The position numbers and the translations under genes are program-made. From Planococcus halotolerans (lineage in GTDB: Bacteria > Bacillota > Bacilli > Bacillales_A > Planococcaceae), in the NCBI RefSeq assembly GCF_003289955.1, contig NZ_QLZR01000010.1:21561-85560 (forward strand): a stretch of 64,000 bases of DNA, written 5' to 3'. Below are positions 18,201-27,129 of this stretch, piece by piece (position 1 is the stretch's first letter; every line of letters starts with the position of its first letter). The notes under the pieces were generated by a model, which searched no databases, was not told the DNA's origin, and was given only the letters and a program-made list of their open reading frames with translations.

Positions 18201-21200
18201 GTGCATACTGCCCCTCGTAATTGACTTTGGTGACTTTCGGATGGACAATGAGCGTGTTTCGGTTGTTTTCATCATAGGCATACTCTGTTTTTTGCCCAAG
18301 CGGGTTAGTGACCGATGTCAGGTTTCCATTAAAATCATACGCGTTAATTGTCTTCTTCCCGAGTCGATCCAATTCTTCAAGTAACTTACGGTCTGCATCG
18401 TACCTGAATTCGGCTCTTTGACCGAGTGCATTAATGGAAGCCTTTCGATTCCCCGCTGCATCGTATTCATACGTCGTGGTGTTCCCGTAAGGGTCAACTT
18501 CCGTAAGCAAGTCAAGACCATTCGGCGTATAGGTAAACGATTGCTTTGCATTCGCCTCTTCCAGCCATGCTTGATCCACGGTGACGCTGCCCCCGCTTAA
18601 CTGGGTGTGGATGTTCCAGGAAACGTAGGCTGCACCAGCCGGCACATCGCTCGCAACGTTTAGAATCGCCCAATCTTTCGTGCCTGTGACAGCTGTCGAT
18701 ACTTTGCTGCTGATTTTGTTTTTTTGTGCATCATAGAAGTGAAGGACGCCGGTGACGCCGGTTCCTACTGCTGCTTCGGCTTTCACCCACACAAGACCTC
18801 GTATCGGAAGTTGTCCTTTTTTGATTGGGAGATATTCGCTTTCTAACGAACTGGTGCCCTGCAGTGTGATGGCTCTTTTTCCACTGTATTTCGTCGTAAG
18901 ATTTTCCGACCAACTGCCCGTCGTTTTCCAACTTGCTAACGCCGTAGAAGTTCCTTCTTCGAAACTATAGTTTGGAAGATGCTCATAAAGCGGACCACGT
19001 TCTTTTGTGGCAGTCAACAGGTTACCGTACGCGTCATACGTTGAGTGGACAGAAAATCCGTCGCTATCCGTGGATTTTGTCTGGTTTCCTCTTGTATCAT
19101 AATCATAGAGCGTCTGTCTGCCTAAAGCGTCTGTTTCTTTTGCCAACAGACTGGTGTTCGGCTTGTATTCATATGTTTTCTTAGGCGTAATGATTTGCTT
19201 GTCAATGGCGGTGGTAAAGGCCGGATCCGTTTCGGATGTGACATTGCCGAATCCATCATACGTAAAGCTGCGTTTTCGGCCTTTTTCGTCCACACTTTCG
19301 AGCAGCAAATTATTCTCATACACAAAGGTTTGGGTAACTGCAAACCCTTGCGCATCTTCGACTAGCTTCGTCACGTTTCCGCTCGCATTGACGGTAACCA
19401 GAGCTTCTTGTGTCGAGTTCTCCCCGCTGATACTGTAGTGAATTTCTCCCTTGTCCAATGCATAGTTGAAATTTTCTACTACCGTTACAGGTGCTGCAAG
19501 TTCACCGCTTTGAGCGATTCTTGGGCTATGCTTGCTGTGAACCTGAACCAATCTCTCCCCGTTATAAAAGTAGTTGATCGGGTTGCCATTCGGGTCGGTA
19601 TATTGTTTTAACTTCCCAGTCTGGTCGTAATCATAAAGCACCGTACGGTAAACGGCATCTGAACTGTTCACGTATTCGACTTTTGTTAGGCGCTCGTTCG
19701 TATAGGAATAGACAATTTTGTTGCCACTGTAAAGCTCGATGTTCGCGAGGTTTCCGCTTGTGTTGTAGACAAGCGAAATGGAACGACCGACATCATCTTT
19801 AAGGGAAGTCAATTTGTCGCCTGTGTATTGATAAGTCAGCTTGTTGCTGTTCTTATCCGCTACAGCCAGCAGCTTTCCGGAAGTCCCATAGGTTTCCGAG
19901 ACACCACTGTCATCAAGTTCTAGAATGGTAACTTCACCAGTGCTGTTTTTGGTGACTTTTTTATATATGCCAGCGGGATGCTGGTATGTCCCGTCCGTCT
20001 TCTTCACAAAGAGGTGCTGAGAACCATCCCCTTCGGTCAGAAGGATGTCGCCATTCTCGCTTTCTTTAACATGCGATTCAAAACTTAATCTCCAGCCTTG
20101 TCCCAATAAATTGGCGTTCTTATCTTGTGCATTATAGGTACGCTCAATCGTCGGATCGAGGCCTCTTCCATCGAGGCTTGCATCCACTAGTTGCAAAATT
20201 AAGTTTCCGTTCGAGTAATTCACATTGCTTTCACCAAAGCCAGAAGTGACCGCTTGTGACCCCCAGAAACTTTCCATCCCTAGCCTGTTGTCCGGCTGAT
20301 CAACCCAGACGTTACGGGAGTCGTAAGTCGTGTTCCCAGCTAAGTCGGTAACCGCCAACTGAAGCGTATAAAGGCCGGTAGGCAATTCCTTAGTATCCCA
20401 CGCTGCCATCTCCGCATTTTGAGTTGCGGTAGTCCCATTGAATATCTGCGTGAATTCAGTTGGGGCGGAACCAGTACCATAAGAAACCGTATAGGACTGC
20501 AAATCTTCATCCGACGCTGTTCCAATAACCGAAACAGTCCCCTGCAGGTATTCCAGTGGATCCGGTTTAGTCAGTGCGGCTGTTGGATAGGAAGTATCGA
20601 GTTTGATGGACGCGGTGGCTGGTGCCGACTCGTTTCCTGTTGCGTCTTTGTAGACGACCGAGACTTGTTTATCGCCGTTTCCAGCAGACAATGTCCACGG
20701 CTTCGTTTGGGTAAATGCTTCATAAGCAGAAAAAGCAGCTGTTTCGTTTTGCAATTTCTGTTGAAGTGTTCCTTCTGCATTATCCGTCGCGTTCAGCGTA
20801 AGAGCTACATTCGGTGAATTGGTGAAGATTTGTCCGTTATTGATCAGAATGTTCCCTTTGGGCGGGGTCGTATCCTGGACTATGACACTTTTTGTAAGCG
20901 TATCGCCATAAAACCCGACTCCAACTTTTAGCATTCGCCAGCTTGTCGGGAATGTCCCGAGATTCTTTCCTGCATTGAAACTCACGTTGAATGTCTTTGT
21001 TTGTCCGGTTCCGATGGAATCAGTAGGTGCAAGAGCTAGGCGGGTATCTTGGGTAAAACGCTCATTTTCTGCAATTGCTCCAAACATGATATTCTTGTCA
21101 GCTGTCCAAGTCTCCAAACCTTCATTTTTAACTGTAAATTGAACGTTATAAGTTCCGTTTGCCTCCATAGGGCTAGGGATTGAAGAAGTGACTAAGCTCG

Positions 21201-23307
21201 CATCTAATGCCAGTCGCGGAGTTCCGGTTGCAGTATCGGAAACCGGAGAAACGTTTCCATTTCCGTCTACAGCTTTGACATAAACATAGTATGGGATTCT
21301 TGGATTCAGTGCCGTCGGATGCTTGTAGGAAGTGGTTGTGACTTCAACACCGTTAGCGACATCGGTCTTCCCGGCTGCCGTTCCGATATAAACGAGGTAC
21401 TTTGAGACGCCCGTAATGCTGTCAGAAGATGAATTCCACGAGAAGGTGAAATTCGTATTGTGAGAATTTGTAACAGACGGTTTTCCCGGCTTGGTCGGCA
21501 GTGTTTGGTCAGGAATGGTTGGCGTAAATTGACTGGATTGTGAAGTCGTTCCATAAGCGTTATAAGCTTTAACTCTGAACCAATAATTCATACGGTCTGA
21601 ATAAGTGCCGCCAGACTTTTGGTAGACAGGACGTGGGTCATCAGAGAATTCACCCCCGCTTCCATCTTTTCTTAATGTATAAATTCCGCTATTAACTTGG
21701 GAGGCCGTTGGCCATAATTTTTTGCCCTTCGTTGTCCATGAAGTTGTATTTCCTACATCAATTTCTTCATAACTCTTCCCGTTGAAAATGAGAACTTTAT
21801 AGCCAGTAGCTCCTGCTAATTGATTCCAGGATAAATTTACATACCCTGATCCACTGCCAGTTCCATTGCCATAGGCTGTACCCGTTGGTGCTCCAGGGAG
21901 ACCGGAGTAGGTAACTTCTAAAACGGGCTTGCTAGCAGCAGCATCAGCAGAATTAAATTTTCGGTATGTTCCAAGGCTGCCTTCTGAAGTAGAACGCAGC
22001 ATTATTCCATAATTCGCCACACCCGAATACCATTGATCCACTAAGCTAGTTAAGTCCAACGCCAGCCATCCAGCTGTTGTTGAGTTAGCAGCTACACTTC
22101 CATAAGCTTTCGTAGCATCAGCACTTGGTTGTGTATTCCAAGTCAAGTTATTATAATTCCAAGCACTCGTCACTCGGTTAGCATATACATTTGTATTAAT
22201 AGGATCATAGCCATTGCTAGTCTTGTACAATTTTAGATTTGCGCTGATTAGCAATCCACCATTTAAATTTGGCAGACTTTGTGTAAAATCCATATAACTT
22301 CTTGTCGTGCTGGTTGAACTGGTATAGCCTGTTCTTAATTCAGGAGAATTGTAGTAATTTAGAGTTGGATACCCTTTCATGACATAAGTATCCAGTGTAT
22401 TAGTCTGGCTTCCGCCTAGACTAACCGTAGGATCTACAATTATCGGGAAAACTCTTTCAGGATCTTCAAGGTACTTCTTATCTATTATTAATTTGATAGC
22501 TTGTTTATTGTTATCAGTTTTAATAAGTTCATAATGAAGTTCATCGGAAAACACACCCGCCGCATCTTCCATGTACGGTGGTGTCATAACCCATATCTCT
22601 TCACCCTTTTTGTTTTCAAAGGAAATGGCTTGATCTTTCTGAACAGCAGTAAGTGAACCGGAAATAGTAAATAAATACTCATTAGGTGTATTCGGTGCTT
22701 TTAAAATAATATCTTCTTTTAAACCTTCTGGTTGCATGGTATAGCGCAGGTCTACATCTTTTATTATCTCTTCGTAGGTAATTTTCGACTCCTCTTTTAG
22801 TATGGTGCCCTCTTTAGAAATGTTTTCAAGTACAAAACCTAATTTTTCCTTTCCAAAATCAATAGTAACGATTTCTTTATTCTTTATTTTTTCTGCAAAT
22901 TTAACGCTAAACTTATTCTCTATGGTTTTATATTTAAAAAGCTCCTTATCTGGGTCTTTATTGTCGATAATTTTGTTTTTAATAGGTTTGAGTTTGCCAT
23001 CTTCTTTGTAATGAACGGGACCAGTGTAAATTTCCGAAGTATAGGTCATGTTACTGTTTTTGAAAGTAACTTCGTTTTCTTTACGCAGCTCTTTTATTTC
23101 TTCAACCTTTTCTACATTATGTAACATTACTTCATCAGAGGTGATTTTTTTAGGTTTTCCGTGTTTTATTTCTTCTTCCTCTTTGTGTTCGTTTGTTCCG
23201 TGAGCCTGGGTTAATTGCACTTGTTGCCAGGGAAAAGATGAAAACATCAGTAATAAAACTATTAATAAAATTGCAAACCTCTTAAATATACTGTTCGAAA
23301 TTAACAA
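15274..23307 (-). CDS. WapA-like RHS-repeat polymorphic toxin
   Basis: A giant cell-surface or secreted protein of about 2,680 residues. I choose TTG at 23307 as start because AGGGGG precedes it, and the product then opens with a signal peptide (KRFAILLIVLLLMFSSFPW). In order come an N-terminal region, a DNRLRE-type domain (about 300-480), fibronectin type III and Ig-like modules (about 480-1050), a DUF6531-like entry and many RHS/YD repeats that build a toxin-encapsulating shell. The core ends in RYLYADADPVNNIDPDGH. The last 211 residues are variable: a pretoxin part (GMIGLNFVPGGG), then a tip with GLDAHHVGQKAVMKKL and GPSINVPKVGHR, suggesting a His-dependent nuclease-like toxin. The repeat core is richer in GC than both ends. 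Contact-dependent killing of neighbours is the known role of this class. Confidence 0.88.
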   Translation of the reverse strand: MLISNSIFKRFAILLIVLLLMFSSFPWQQVQLTQAHGTNEHKEEEEIKHGKPKKITSDEVMLHNVEKVEEIKELRKENEVTFKNSNMTYTSEIYTGPVHYKEDGKLKPIKNKIIDNKDPDKELFKYKTIENKFSVKFAEKIKNKEIVTIDFGKEKLGFVLENISKEGTILKEESKITYEEIIKDVDLRYTMQPEGLKEDIILKAPNTPNEYLFTISGSLTAVQKDQAISFENKKGEEIWVMTPPYMEDAAGVFSDELHYELIKTDNNKQAIKLIIDKKYLEDPERVFPIIVDPTVSLGGSQTNTLDTYVMKGYPTLNYYNSPELRTGYTSSTSTTRSYMDFTQSLPNLNGGLLISANLKLYKTSNGYDPINTNVYANRVTSAWNYNNLTWNTQPSADATKAYGSVAANSTTAGWLALDLTSLVDQWYSGVANYGIMLRSTSEGSLGTYRKFNSADAAASKPVLEVTYSGLPGAPTGTAYGNGTGSGSGYVNLSWNQLAGATGYKVLIFNGKSYEEIDVGNTTSWTTKGKKLWPTASQVNSGIYTLRKDGSGGEFSDDPRPVYQKSGGTYSDRMNYWFRVKAYNAYGTTSQSSQFTPTIPDQTLPTKPGKPSVTNSHNTNFTFSWNSSSDSITGVSKYLVYIGTAAGKTDVANGVEVTTTSYKHPTALNPRIPYYVYVKAVDGNGNVSPVSDTATGTPRLALDASLVTSSIPSPMEANGTYNVQFTVKNEGLETWTADKNIMFGAIAENERFTQDTRLALAPTDSIGTGQTKTFNVSFNAGKNLGTFPTSWRMLKVGVGFYGDTLTKSVIVQDTTPPKGNILINNGQIFTNSPNVALTLNATDNAEGTLQQKLQNETAAFSAYEAFTQTKPWTLSAGNGDKQVSVVYKDATGNESAPATASIKLDTSYPTAALTKPDPLEYLQGTVSVIGTASDEDLQSYTVSYGTGSAPTEFTQIFNGTTATQNAEMAAWDTKELPTGLYTLQLAVTDLAGNTTYDSRNVWVDQPDNRLGMESFWGSQAVTSGFGESNVNYSNGNLILQLVDASLDGRGLDPTIERTYNAQDKNANLLGQGWRLSFESHVKESENGDILLTEGDGSQHLFVKKTDGTYQHPAGIYKKVTKNSTGEVTILELDDSGVSETYGTSGKLLAVADKNSNKLTYQYTGDKLTSLKDDVGRSISLVYNTSGNLANIELYSGNKIVYSYTNERLTKVEYVNSSDAVYRTVLYDYDQTGKLKQYTDPNGNPINYFYNGERLVQVHSKHSPRIAQSGELAAPVTVVENFNYALDKGEIHYSISGENSTQEALVTVNASGNVTKLVEDAQGFAVTQTFVYENNLLLESVDEKGRKRSFTYDGFGNVTSETDPAFTTAIDKQIITPKKTYEYKPNTSLLAKETDALGRQTLYDYDTRGNQTKSTDSDGFSVHSTYDAYGNLLTATKERGPLYEHLPNYSFEEGTSTALASWKTTGSWSENLTTKYSGKRAITLQGTSSLESEYLPIKKGQLPIRGLVWVKAEAAVGTGVTGVLHFYDAQKNKISSKVSTAVTGTKDWAILNVASDVPAGAAYVSWNIHTQLSGGSVTVDQAWLEEANAKQSFTYTPNGLDLLTEVDPYGNTTTYEYDAAGNRKASINALGQRAEFRYDADRKLLEELDRLGKKTINAYDFNGNLTSVTNPLGQKTEYAYDENNRNTLIVHPKVTKVNYEGQYAQPEEFVTKTEVFQYNMLGQQTAEKDGSGHITSNQYDSLGRLEATTDPLKNQRKSFYDANSNKTRDEDWAYDTVTNTLYKKGTTYYNYDEVNQLVSYTDASGNQATIVQTTEFDAVGNEKKTLSGTGVTSEYRYDKNNEVMYMKESADAPVEIWTLIDGEGNLAVTLDALGTNTEVHDANGQLLSVTDAEGKKITYTYNAAGDKTKSEDATGTVTDWEYDQEGQLKKETTASKNQNNEAVLTVTQYTYDDLGQVTGKLITSTEGSKPAQTHEVTLKYDELGRLVKETGVADGKKTETRKYYDENDNVLKSWIYDETIVVPVQYDPDGDGFFDSTTIYQYDANNRLIKESISHTGTETINQFNDKEETETLTNFLGDTVVYYDANERVKEITTPNFDSYKYEYLVDDSISKVIAPGVTTALTYSGESKIKTLKATNKSNSLIIDLAYQYSATEQVTQITQGTKIKKYTYNPIGNLETVDANGKKYKYTYDGNSNVTKIENLTTQKTKETYVYTTGNRLLEHKLFNETTGVLFSTTKFDYNAAGALTKKTITEGSNTTVIDYGYNNDDQLITVKKTVNGKVIEDLLYEYDHDGNRLSKTKLLEHSHFHYHRDTNGEIFSITKETGGVPQSVSNFYRDGDGNLLSMRYNEIVYYYQFNARGDVIALTDSAGTVAAAYDYDEWGNVIAITGNQELADANPYRYVGKYGVHYDKDTNLYLMGWRDYDPSIGRFIVQDEYLGEEDEPTSLNRYLYADADPVNNIDPDGHAPKWMQKGWKSTKKYAKKGYNFALGDDIRTLRSPKSKWYHKASAVGMIGLNFVPGGGMAKYGVKAISKGAKGLKHKKYYAKSLKQNRTVKVKSKVLNKARTQKYRVGGYSQIRGAKGLDAHHVGQKAVMKKLVKNYSEKNGPSINVPKVGHRVKGERGIVSRNTKGFRNARDLIARDIKELRRVYPDVPNSQLKKLIAKNKKMYTEVRNKKKK

Positions 23308-23346
23308 GTTGAATCCCCCTAAAATTATGTTTGTAAGAAAAAACAC

Positions 23347-23784
23347 CCATATTATTTACATATTAATGAATTTTTCCCCTTTAATATTTTTATTTATTTT
23401 TAAAAATTATACATGTGCCATATTAACTGTTTATTAAAAATATTAAAGACACAAAGCCGATTTTTTTCAACCTCTCGTATTTTTTGGGTGTAAGTATTTT
23501 TTGCCAAATCATTGCTTTACAGACGAAGAAAGAAAGAAGTTCAACTCTTATTCAAATCAAGTGGATAAAAAAAAAGAAACCTCCTAATGGTGGTTTCTTG
23601 CCCAGGGTACTGCTGATTTGTATATACCTTAAAGATGAAAGCCACGCTCACACTTTTAGCGGTACCCATTCGAATTTGAACGTTAAAAAAGAGGACAGAT
23701 TCACCGTCCCTCTTAGTCTGTCTATGAATGCATTTTTTATCTCCCGAGAAAACGGGAGTTGCTGTTCTCGGTTTTTGCCAAAGG
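23347..23784 (-). other. Intergenic region with several hairpins
   Basis: No gene is seen. It carries the upstream region of the RHS gene and terminator-like hairpins for the DUF805 gene, including an inverted repeat CTCCCG/CGGGAG at 23741-23758 and an imperfect stem ending in six T residues near 23690-23726. Confidence 0.4.
23574..23599 (-). terminator. Intrinsic terminator downstream of the DUF805 gene
   Basis: On the minus strand AAGAAACC pairs with GGTTTCTT across a short loop that adds two more G-C pairs, and a run of T residues follows. Confidence 0.7.
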
Positions 23785-24150
23785 CTACACTGCAACCTTT
23801 GGATTTGTACCAAAACGATTGATACCCGTTTCGCTGTCTTGAACTGTAAAGACCAATAAGACAATCCAACCAATAATCGGAATCAATGAAATCAGTATCC
23901 ACCAGCCGCTTTTCCCTGTATCATGCAAACGCCGGAACGTAACCGAAAGACTCGGTACGATAAGTAGAAGAGAGAATAAAGTGCTTAAAATGCCAACATC
24001 TTCAGCTAGTTCCAATCCGGCGAATGCGTCAACCATCGTTAATACAAGGCTGAGCAAAGCTGCAATCAACATGAACATCCAATATTCTTTTCGTCGTGAA
24101 CGATCGGAGAAGTTGAATGCTTTCTTCATTACTGTTACAAACCATTTCAT
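23785..24150 (-). CDS. DUF805 family membrane protein
   Basis: 121 residues with the DUF805 pattern: F-x-G/S-R-x-x-R-x-EYW at the start (FSDRSRRKEYWMFML), three to four hydrophobic segments, and RRLHDTGKSGWWIL (about 74-87). The function of this inner-membrane family is unknown. The gene is monocistronic with an AGGAGG-type site (GAAAGGAGGCGC) before the ATG. Confidence 0.88.
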   Translation of the reverse strand: MKWFVTVMKKAFNFSDRSRRKEYWMFMLIAALLSLVLTMVDAFAGLELAEDVGILSTLFSLLLIVPSLSVTFRRLHDTGKSGWWILISLIPIIGWIVLLVFTVQDSETGINRFGTNPKVAV

Positions 24151-24481
24151 TTTGTAGCGCCTCCTTTCCTTCTGAATATAAAACTAAAATTAGTATAGCT
24201 TCATACATTCATTATGTATAGCTATCATTTGTAATAATTTGTTAGTACATAGGATGTATTTTACTAAATTATTTATTGAAACAAATCTTTAGTACTTGGA
24301 CCGTTTGTAACTTTACACTTACATGAATAAAAAAGAAGAAACCTATTGCTAAGTGACTTCCGATAACCTCTTGATATGTAAACTAGTAAATGGAGAATTT
24401 TAGAATTTCTGTAATTTGATTTCACGAGTACGCGTATATGTTATGATGATTCCAAATCTTTATTCTAAGGAGATACATAAA

Positions 24482-24739
24482 ATGGATTTGATTATCATTA
24501 CGCTTGTCACTAGTATTATATTGATTTATATTTCTTGGATGTTTAGTAAGAAAAACTCTTCATTTCAATATGCCGTGCCCTTAATAGTGGCTATTTTAAG
24601 TATTATAACCATCGCTCTAAGCTTCATAGTCGGAAGATGGTCTGGAATGGGAATGGGTGTTATTGGCCTTACCTTCCTTATTGCTTCGATTATTGCTTTA
24701 GTAGTTACTTCCTTTTTGAGCTTCAGAGAAATTAATTAA
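24482..24739 (+). CDS. Small YesK-like membrane protein
   Basis: About 85 residues with three hydrophobic segments and GRWSGMGMGVIGLTFLIAS in the middle, which resembles the YesK family of bacilli. I choose ATG 24482 because AAGGAG at about 24467-24472 is correctly placed. A longer frame from 24416 has no ribosome site. Its function is unknown. The preceding 330 bp contain no gene. Confidence 0.65.
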   Translation: MDLIIITLVTSIILIYISWMFSKKNSSFQYAVPLIVAILSIITIALSFIVGRWSGMGMGVIGLTFLIASIIALVVTSFLSFREIN

Positions 24740-24760
24740 ACTTTTTTAAAACAGAGAAAG

Positions 24761-24793
24761 GTCTGGCATATTCATAATAGCCAGGCTTTTTTA
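24761..24793 (+). terminator. Intrinsic terminator after the YesK-like gene
   Basis: GTCTGGC pairs with GCCAGGC (one G-T pair), followed by six T residues, 20 bp after the stop codon. Confidence 0.75.
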
Positions 24794-24890
24794 GTCCTAA
24801 AATTTTTACGCTTTTGGTGTAAAGTATTAACGTCGGTTTATTTTTCAGTTCACATATAGTTATGTCTCTTTCTTGTCTTAAAAATAAAAG

Positions 24891-24918
24891 CGTTCGTAAA
24901 AGTACACTTTTACGAACG
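24891..24918 (-). terminator. Terminator of the 24969-25445 gene
   Basis: A 12-bp perfect stem CGTTCGTAAAAG/CTTTTACGAACG with loop TACA. On the minus strand it is followed by CTTTTATTTTT. Confidence 0.7.
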
Positions 24919-24968
24919 GTGCTCTTTAGTAGTTATTATTTGTTAAACCAAAAGGCAAACGAAAAAAA

Positions 24969-25445
24969 TTAGTCGTCTGCCTTTTGACTTGCTGCAATAT
25001 AACGTTCAGCTTCTTCTTTTAGCCAATAGGGATGCCCGCTGATCACCAGCGTTTCTTTTGGCAATTTCCCTCTTTTTCGGTGCATGTGGATTTTTTTTGA
25101 ATTCATGTTAAAGCCATGAGCGTTCATCAGTTCGGCAAACGCTGTTTGATTTAAGAGATCTGCGGAATCCTTAATCATTAGCGGTTTTTGTTTTTTAGTC
25201 AGATACGTATCCTCGTAAAAATAGGTTTGGAGTTGGTCAAGTGCGAACGGAATCCATTCCGGGTCCACTTCTCTAAACAATTGATTGAGATCGAAGGCTT
25301 CATTAAATTCGAAAAATCGGGCAAGGCTGACCATCGCCTTTTCATGTTGCGTTAATTTGGATGCGTCAGTTATTTTTTCATTTTCAAAAATATAATCTTC
25401 AAGATTTGGGAAGTTGTCAAAAATATTGGTGGTAGCTTTTTTCAT
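24969..25445 (-). CDS. Hypothetical protein under a doubly palindromic promoter
   Basis: 158 residues from ATG 25445, with AGGAGGGAAC upstream. The longer frame from 25520 simply reads through the promoter and two operators. The protein is soluble (KKATTNIFDNFPNLEDYIF at the start) and has a C-terminal basic stretch (NSKKIHMHRKRGKLPKETLV, HPYWLKEEAERYIAA) that could be a small winged-helix or MerR/Xis-like DNA-contact segment. I do not recognise the family. Autoregulation through the 17-bp palindromes is possible. It lies at the border of the plasmid backbone. Confidence 0.6.
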   Translation of the reverse strand: MKKATTNIFDNFPNLEDYIFENEKITDASKLTQHEKAMVSLARFFEFNEAFDLNQLFREVDPEWIPFALDQLQTYFYEDTYLTKKQKPLMIKDSADLLNQTAFAELMNAHGFNMNSKKIHMHRKRGKLPKETLVISGHPYWLKEEAERYIAASQKADD

Positions 25446-25460
25446 CTTGTTCCCTCCTGT

Positions 25461-25519
25461 TGTTGAATGATTCAACATTATTTTCTTTACTATATCAAGT
25501 TTTGTTGAATGATTCAACA
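25461..25519 (-). promoter_or_regulatory. Promoter with two identical 17-bp palindromic operators
   Basis: TGTTGAATGATTCAACA occurs twice (25461-25477 and 25503-25519), centres 42 bp apart. Between and overlapping them on the minus strand is TTGAAT, a 17-bp spacer and TATAGT. The upstream copy covers the -35 box and the downstream copy lies between the transcription start and the ribosome site. This is the layout of a repressor binding two half-sites on one face of the helix. Confidence 0.75.
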
Positions 25520-25663
25520 AAAACTACCTTTTCTGCTTTGAAGGATGTTCGGCCACCCGGAAGAAGTCATCTTTCGGGTGGCCGCGTTTTTTAAACAATT
25601 TCTGCAGTTGTTAAAGATGAGACTTTCGCGAAAAGTAAAAGGGGGGAAATCCCCCTTTTAATC

Positions 25664-26122
25664 TTATATGATTCCTTTTTCCCTTAAGGAAATTCCGTCT
25701 TTGTGGCTGACAATAAGGGAATCAAGCAATTCAATGCCGATGATGGCGCCGGCTTCCTCAAGGCGTTTTGTAACAGAGATGTCTTCGGGTGAGTGCTGAC
25801 AATCTCCGGATGGGTGGTTATGGGCAACGATGATGCTGGCGGAATTGTTCAGGATGGCTGATTTGAACACTTCTCTCGGATGGACAATACTGGCGTTGAT
25901 ACTGCCGGTATGGCAACGGTGAACGGCTGTAATTTCATTTTTGATGTTCAGGCAAAGGACTAAAAAGATTTCCCGGTCTTCGTCACCGATGAGGGCTTTC
26001 GTAAAATTGATGGCATCGGAAGCAGAATGAATCCGGTTCGGCATCATGTTCCGGTACGTTTCCTCGACTTCTTTGATTTCCTGTTTGATTCGGGTCACTT
26101 CGATAAGGGTTTCAAGTTTCAT
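25664..26122 (-). CDS. radC: RadC-type JAB-domain protein
   Basis: 152 residues made almost entirely of the JAB1/MPN+ metalloprotease-like domain. The metal site is AHNHPSGD (H101, H103, D114-like position in SPED). The N-terminal helix-hairpin-helix of chromosomal RadC is absent, as usual in plasmid and phage copies. I choose ATG 26122 with AAAGGAGAG upstream rather than the longer frame from 26218. The cellular role of RadC is unsettled, and mobile-element copies are common near antirestriction genes. Confidence 0.82.
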   Translation of the reverse strand: MKLETLIEVTRIKQEIKEVEETYRNMMPNRIHSASDAINFTKALIGDEDREIFLVLCLNIKNEITAVHRCHTGSINASIVHPREVFKSAILNNSASIIVAHNHPSGDCQHSPEDISVTKRLEEAGAIIGIELLDSLIVSHKDGISLREKGII

Positions 26123-26225
26123 TTTTATCGCTCTCCTTTTGTTTTGGTCCGCCGGGCGGTCAATGTCCCAAAAGGGATTATTTTTTGCCTTTTGGTGAGT
26201 AGGACGGACCCATTCCATAGCCGAC

Positions 26226-26387
26226 CAGTCAAGGGTCCCAGCGCAAAAAGTTTTTCAGCGCAGCAAGATCTGAAAAAGTTTTTCGCCCCTTGACTGATGT
26301 TTTGCTCTTCAGTCGGCTCCTGTCTTGGCCTGAAACAGGGGTAGGGCGTAAGCCAAGGAATCTGCCGCTGTTTCAGGCTTAGACAGG
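26226..26387. repeat. Two adjacent long inverted repeats (cruciform-prone)
   Basis: CAGTCAAGGG (26226-26235) pairs with CCCTTGACTG (26287-26296), enclosing two copies of AAAAAGTTTTTC. A second pair of 20-bp arms at 26319-26338 and 26368-26387 (CCTGTCTTGG... and its near complement, 18 of 20 matching) follows at once. The gap from 26123 to 26658 contains no gene. Confidence 0.6.
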
Positions 26388-26512
26388 CTGGGAATGGTAC
26401 GCTCCGGTGGCCAAAAGCAAAACATATAAAAATGGCAGCCATTTGGCTGCCTTCTGCTTGTCTGTTTCAGGGTTTCCGGCTCGTTCCCTCGTAAAGAAAA
26501 GAACAGGAATCT

Positions 26513-26542
26513 AGGGGCTGTAAACAGAGTTGTACAGCCCCT
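26513..26542 (-). terminator. Hairpin downstream of the 26659-26982 gene
   Basis: AGGGGCTGTA pairs perfectly with TACAGCCCCT across a 10-nt loop. T-runs flank it only weakly, so it may be a terminator or a processing hairpin. Confidence 0.4.
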
Positions 26543-26658
26543 GATTATCGGTCTTTTTTAGAGGGAAGCGACACGTTAGGGATCCTGGCAAAGCGTCGTG
26601 TGCTTTGTTAGGAGAACGCGTGCCATCCGGCATCGAATGGGGTTTCTTTATTAAACGT

Positions 26659-26982
26659 TTACCATTTTGCGTACATTTTACTGAGTTGTCTTGCGGGCCG
26701 CGTTTTATTGAGGTAATTGGTTCTCACCAATTTATGTAAGGGATCCATGGGTCTGCTTTGGATGACTTGGGTAACAACCTTCGCGTCGATCGGCAATAAT
26801 TTTTCCTGTGCACGTTCCGCATTCAATTGTTCCGTGACTTTCTGAATGCTTCCCGTGAAGGCGTACAGCTGAATAATCTGTTCCTGCAGGCTTACAGCTT
26901 GATAAGTTTCGGCTAAAAAAACGTACTCCTGTAAGAATTCGATTTCCTTTTTTGCCTTGCTGACGGTCGGTAAACGTTTCAT
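26659..26982 (-). CDS. Hypothetical plasmid protein
   Basis: 107 residues, basic and helical. It starts MKRLPTVSKAKKEIEFLQEY and ends NYLNKTRPARQLSKMYAKW. No family is recognised. ATG 26982 has GGAG at good spacing, and ATG 26994 does not. It is the farthest downstream gene of the minus-strand transfer block, after ArdC, so it may be an accessory plasmid function. Confidence 0.5.
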   Translation of the reverse strand: MKRLPTVSKAKKEIEFLQEYVFLAETYQAVSLQEQIIQLYAFTGSIQKVTEQLNAERAQEKLLPIDAKVVTQVIQSRPMDPLHKLVRTNYLNKTRPARQLSKMYAKW

Positions 26983-27084
26983 GCGAATCTCCATTCCACC
27001 AAAATATGGCTTTTTTTCTAAGTATAGCCGAACGGATTCAAAAGTAGTATAAAAAGTTTTGAATATTCTTTCAAATAAAAAAAC

Positions 27085-27114
27085 AAGAAACGAAGTGTTT
27101 ACCCTTCATTTCTT
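27085..27114 (-). terminator. Terminator of the ArdC-VirD4-relaxase operon
   Basis: On the minus strand AAGAAATGAAG pairs with CTTCGTTTCTT (one G-T pair) and is followed by GTTTTTTT, 15 bp past the stop codon of the ArdC-like gene. Confidence 0.75.
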
Positions 27115-27129
27115 GCTTCTTTCGGTCAT

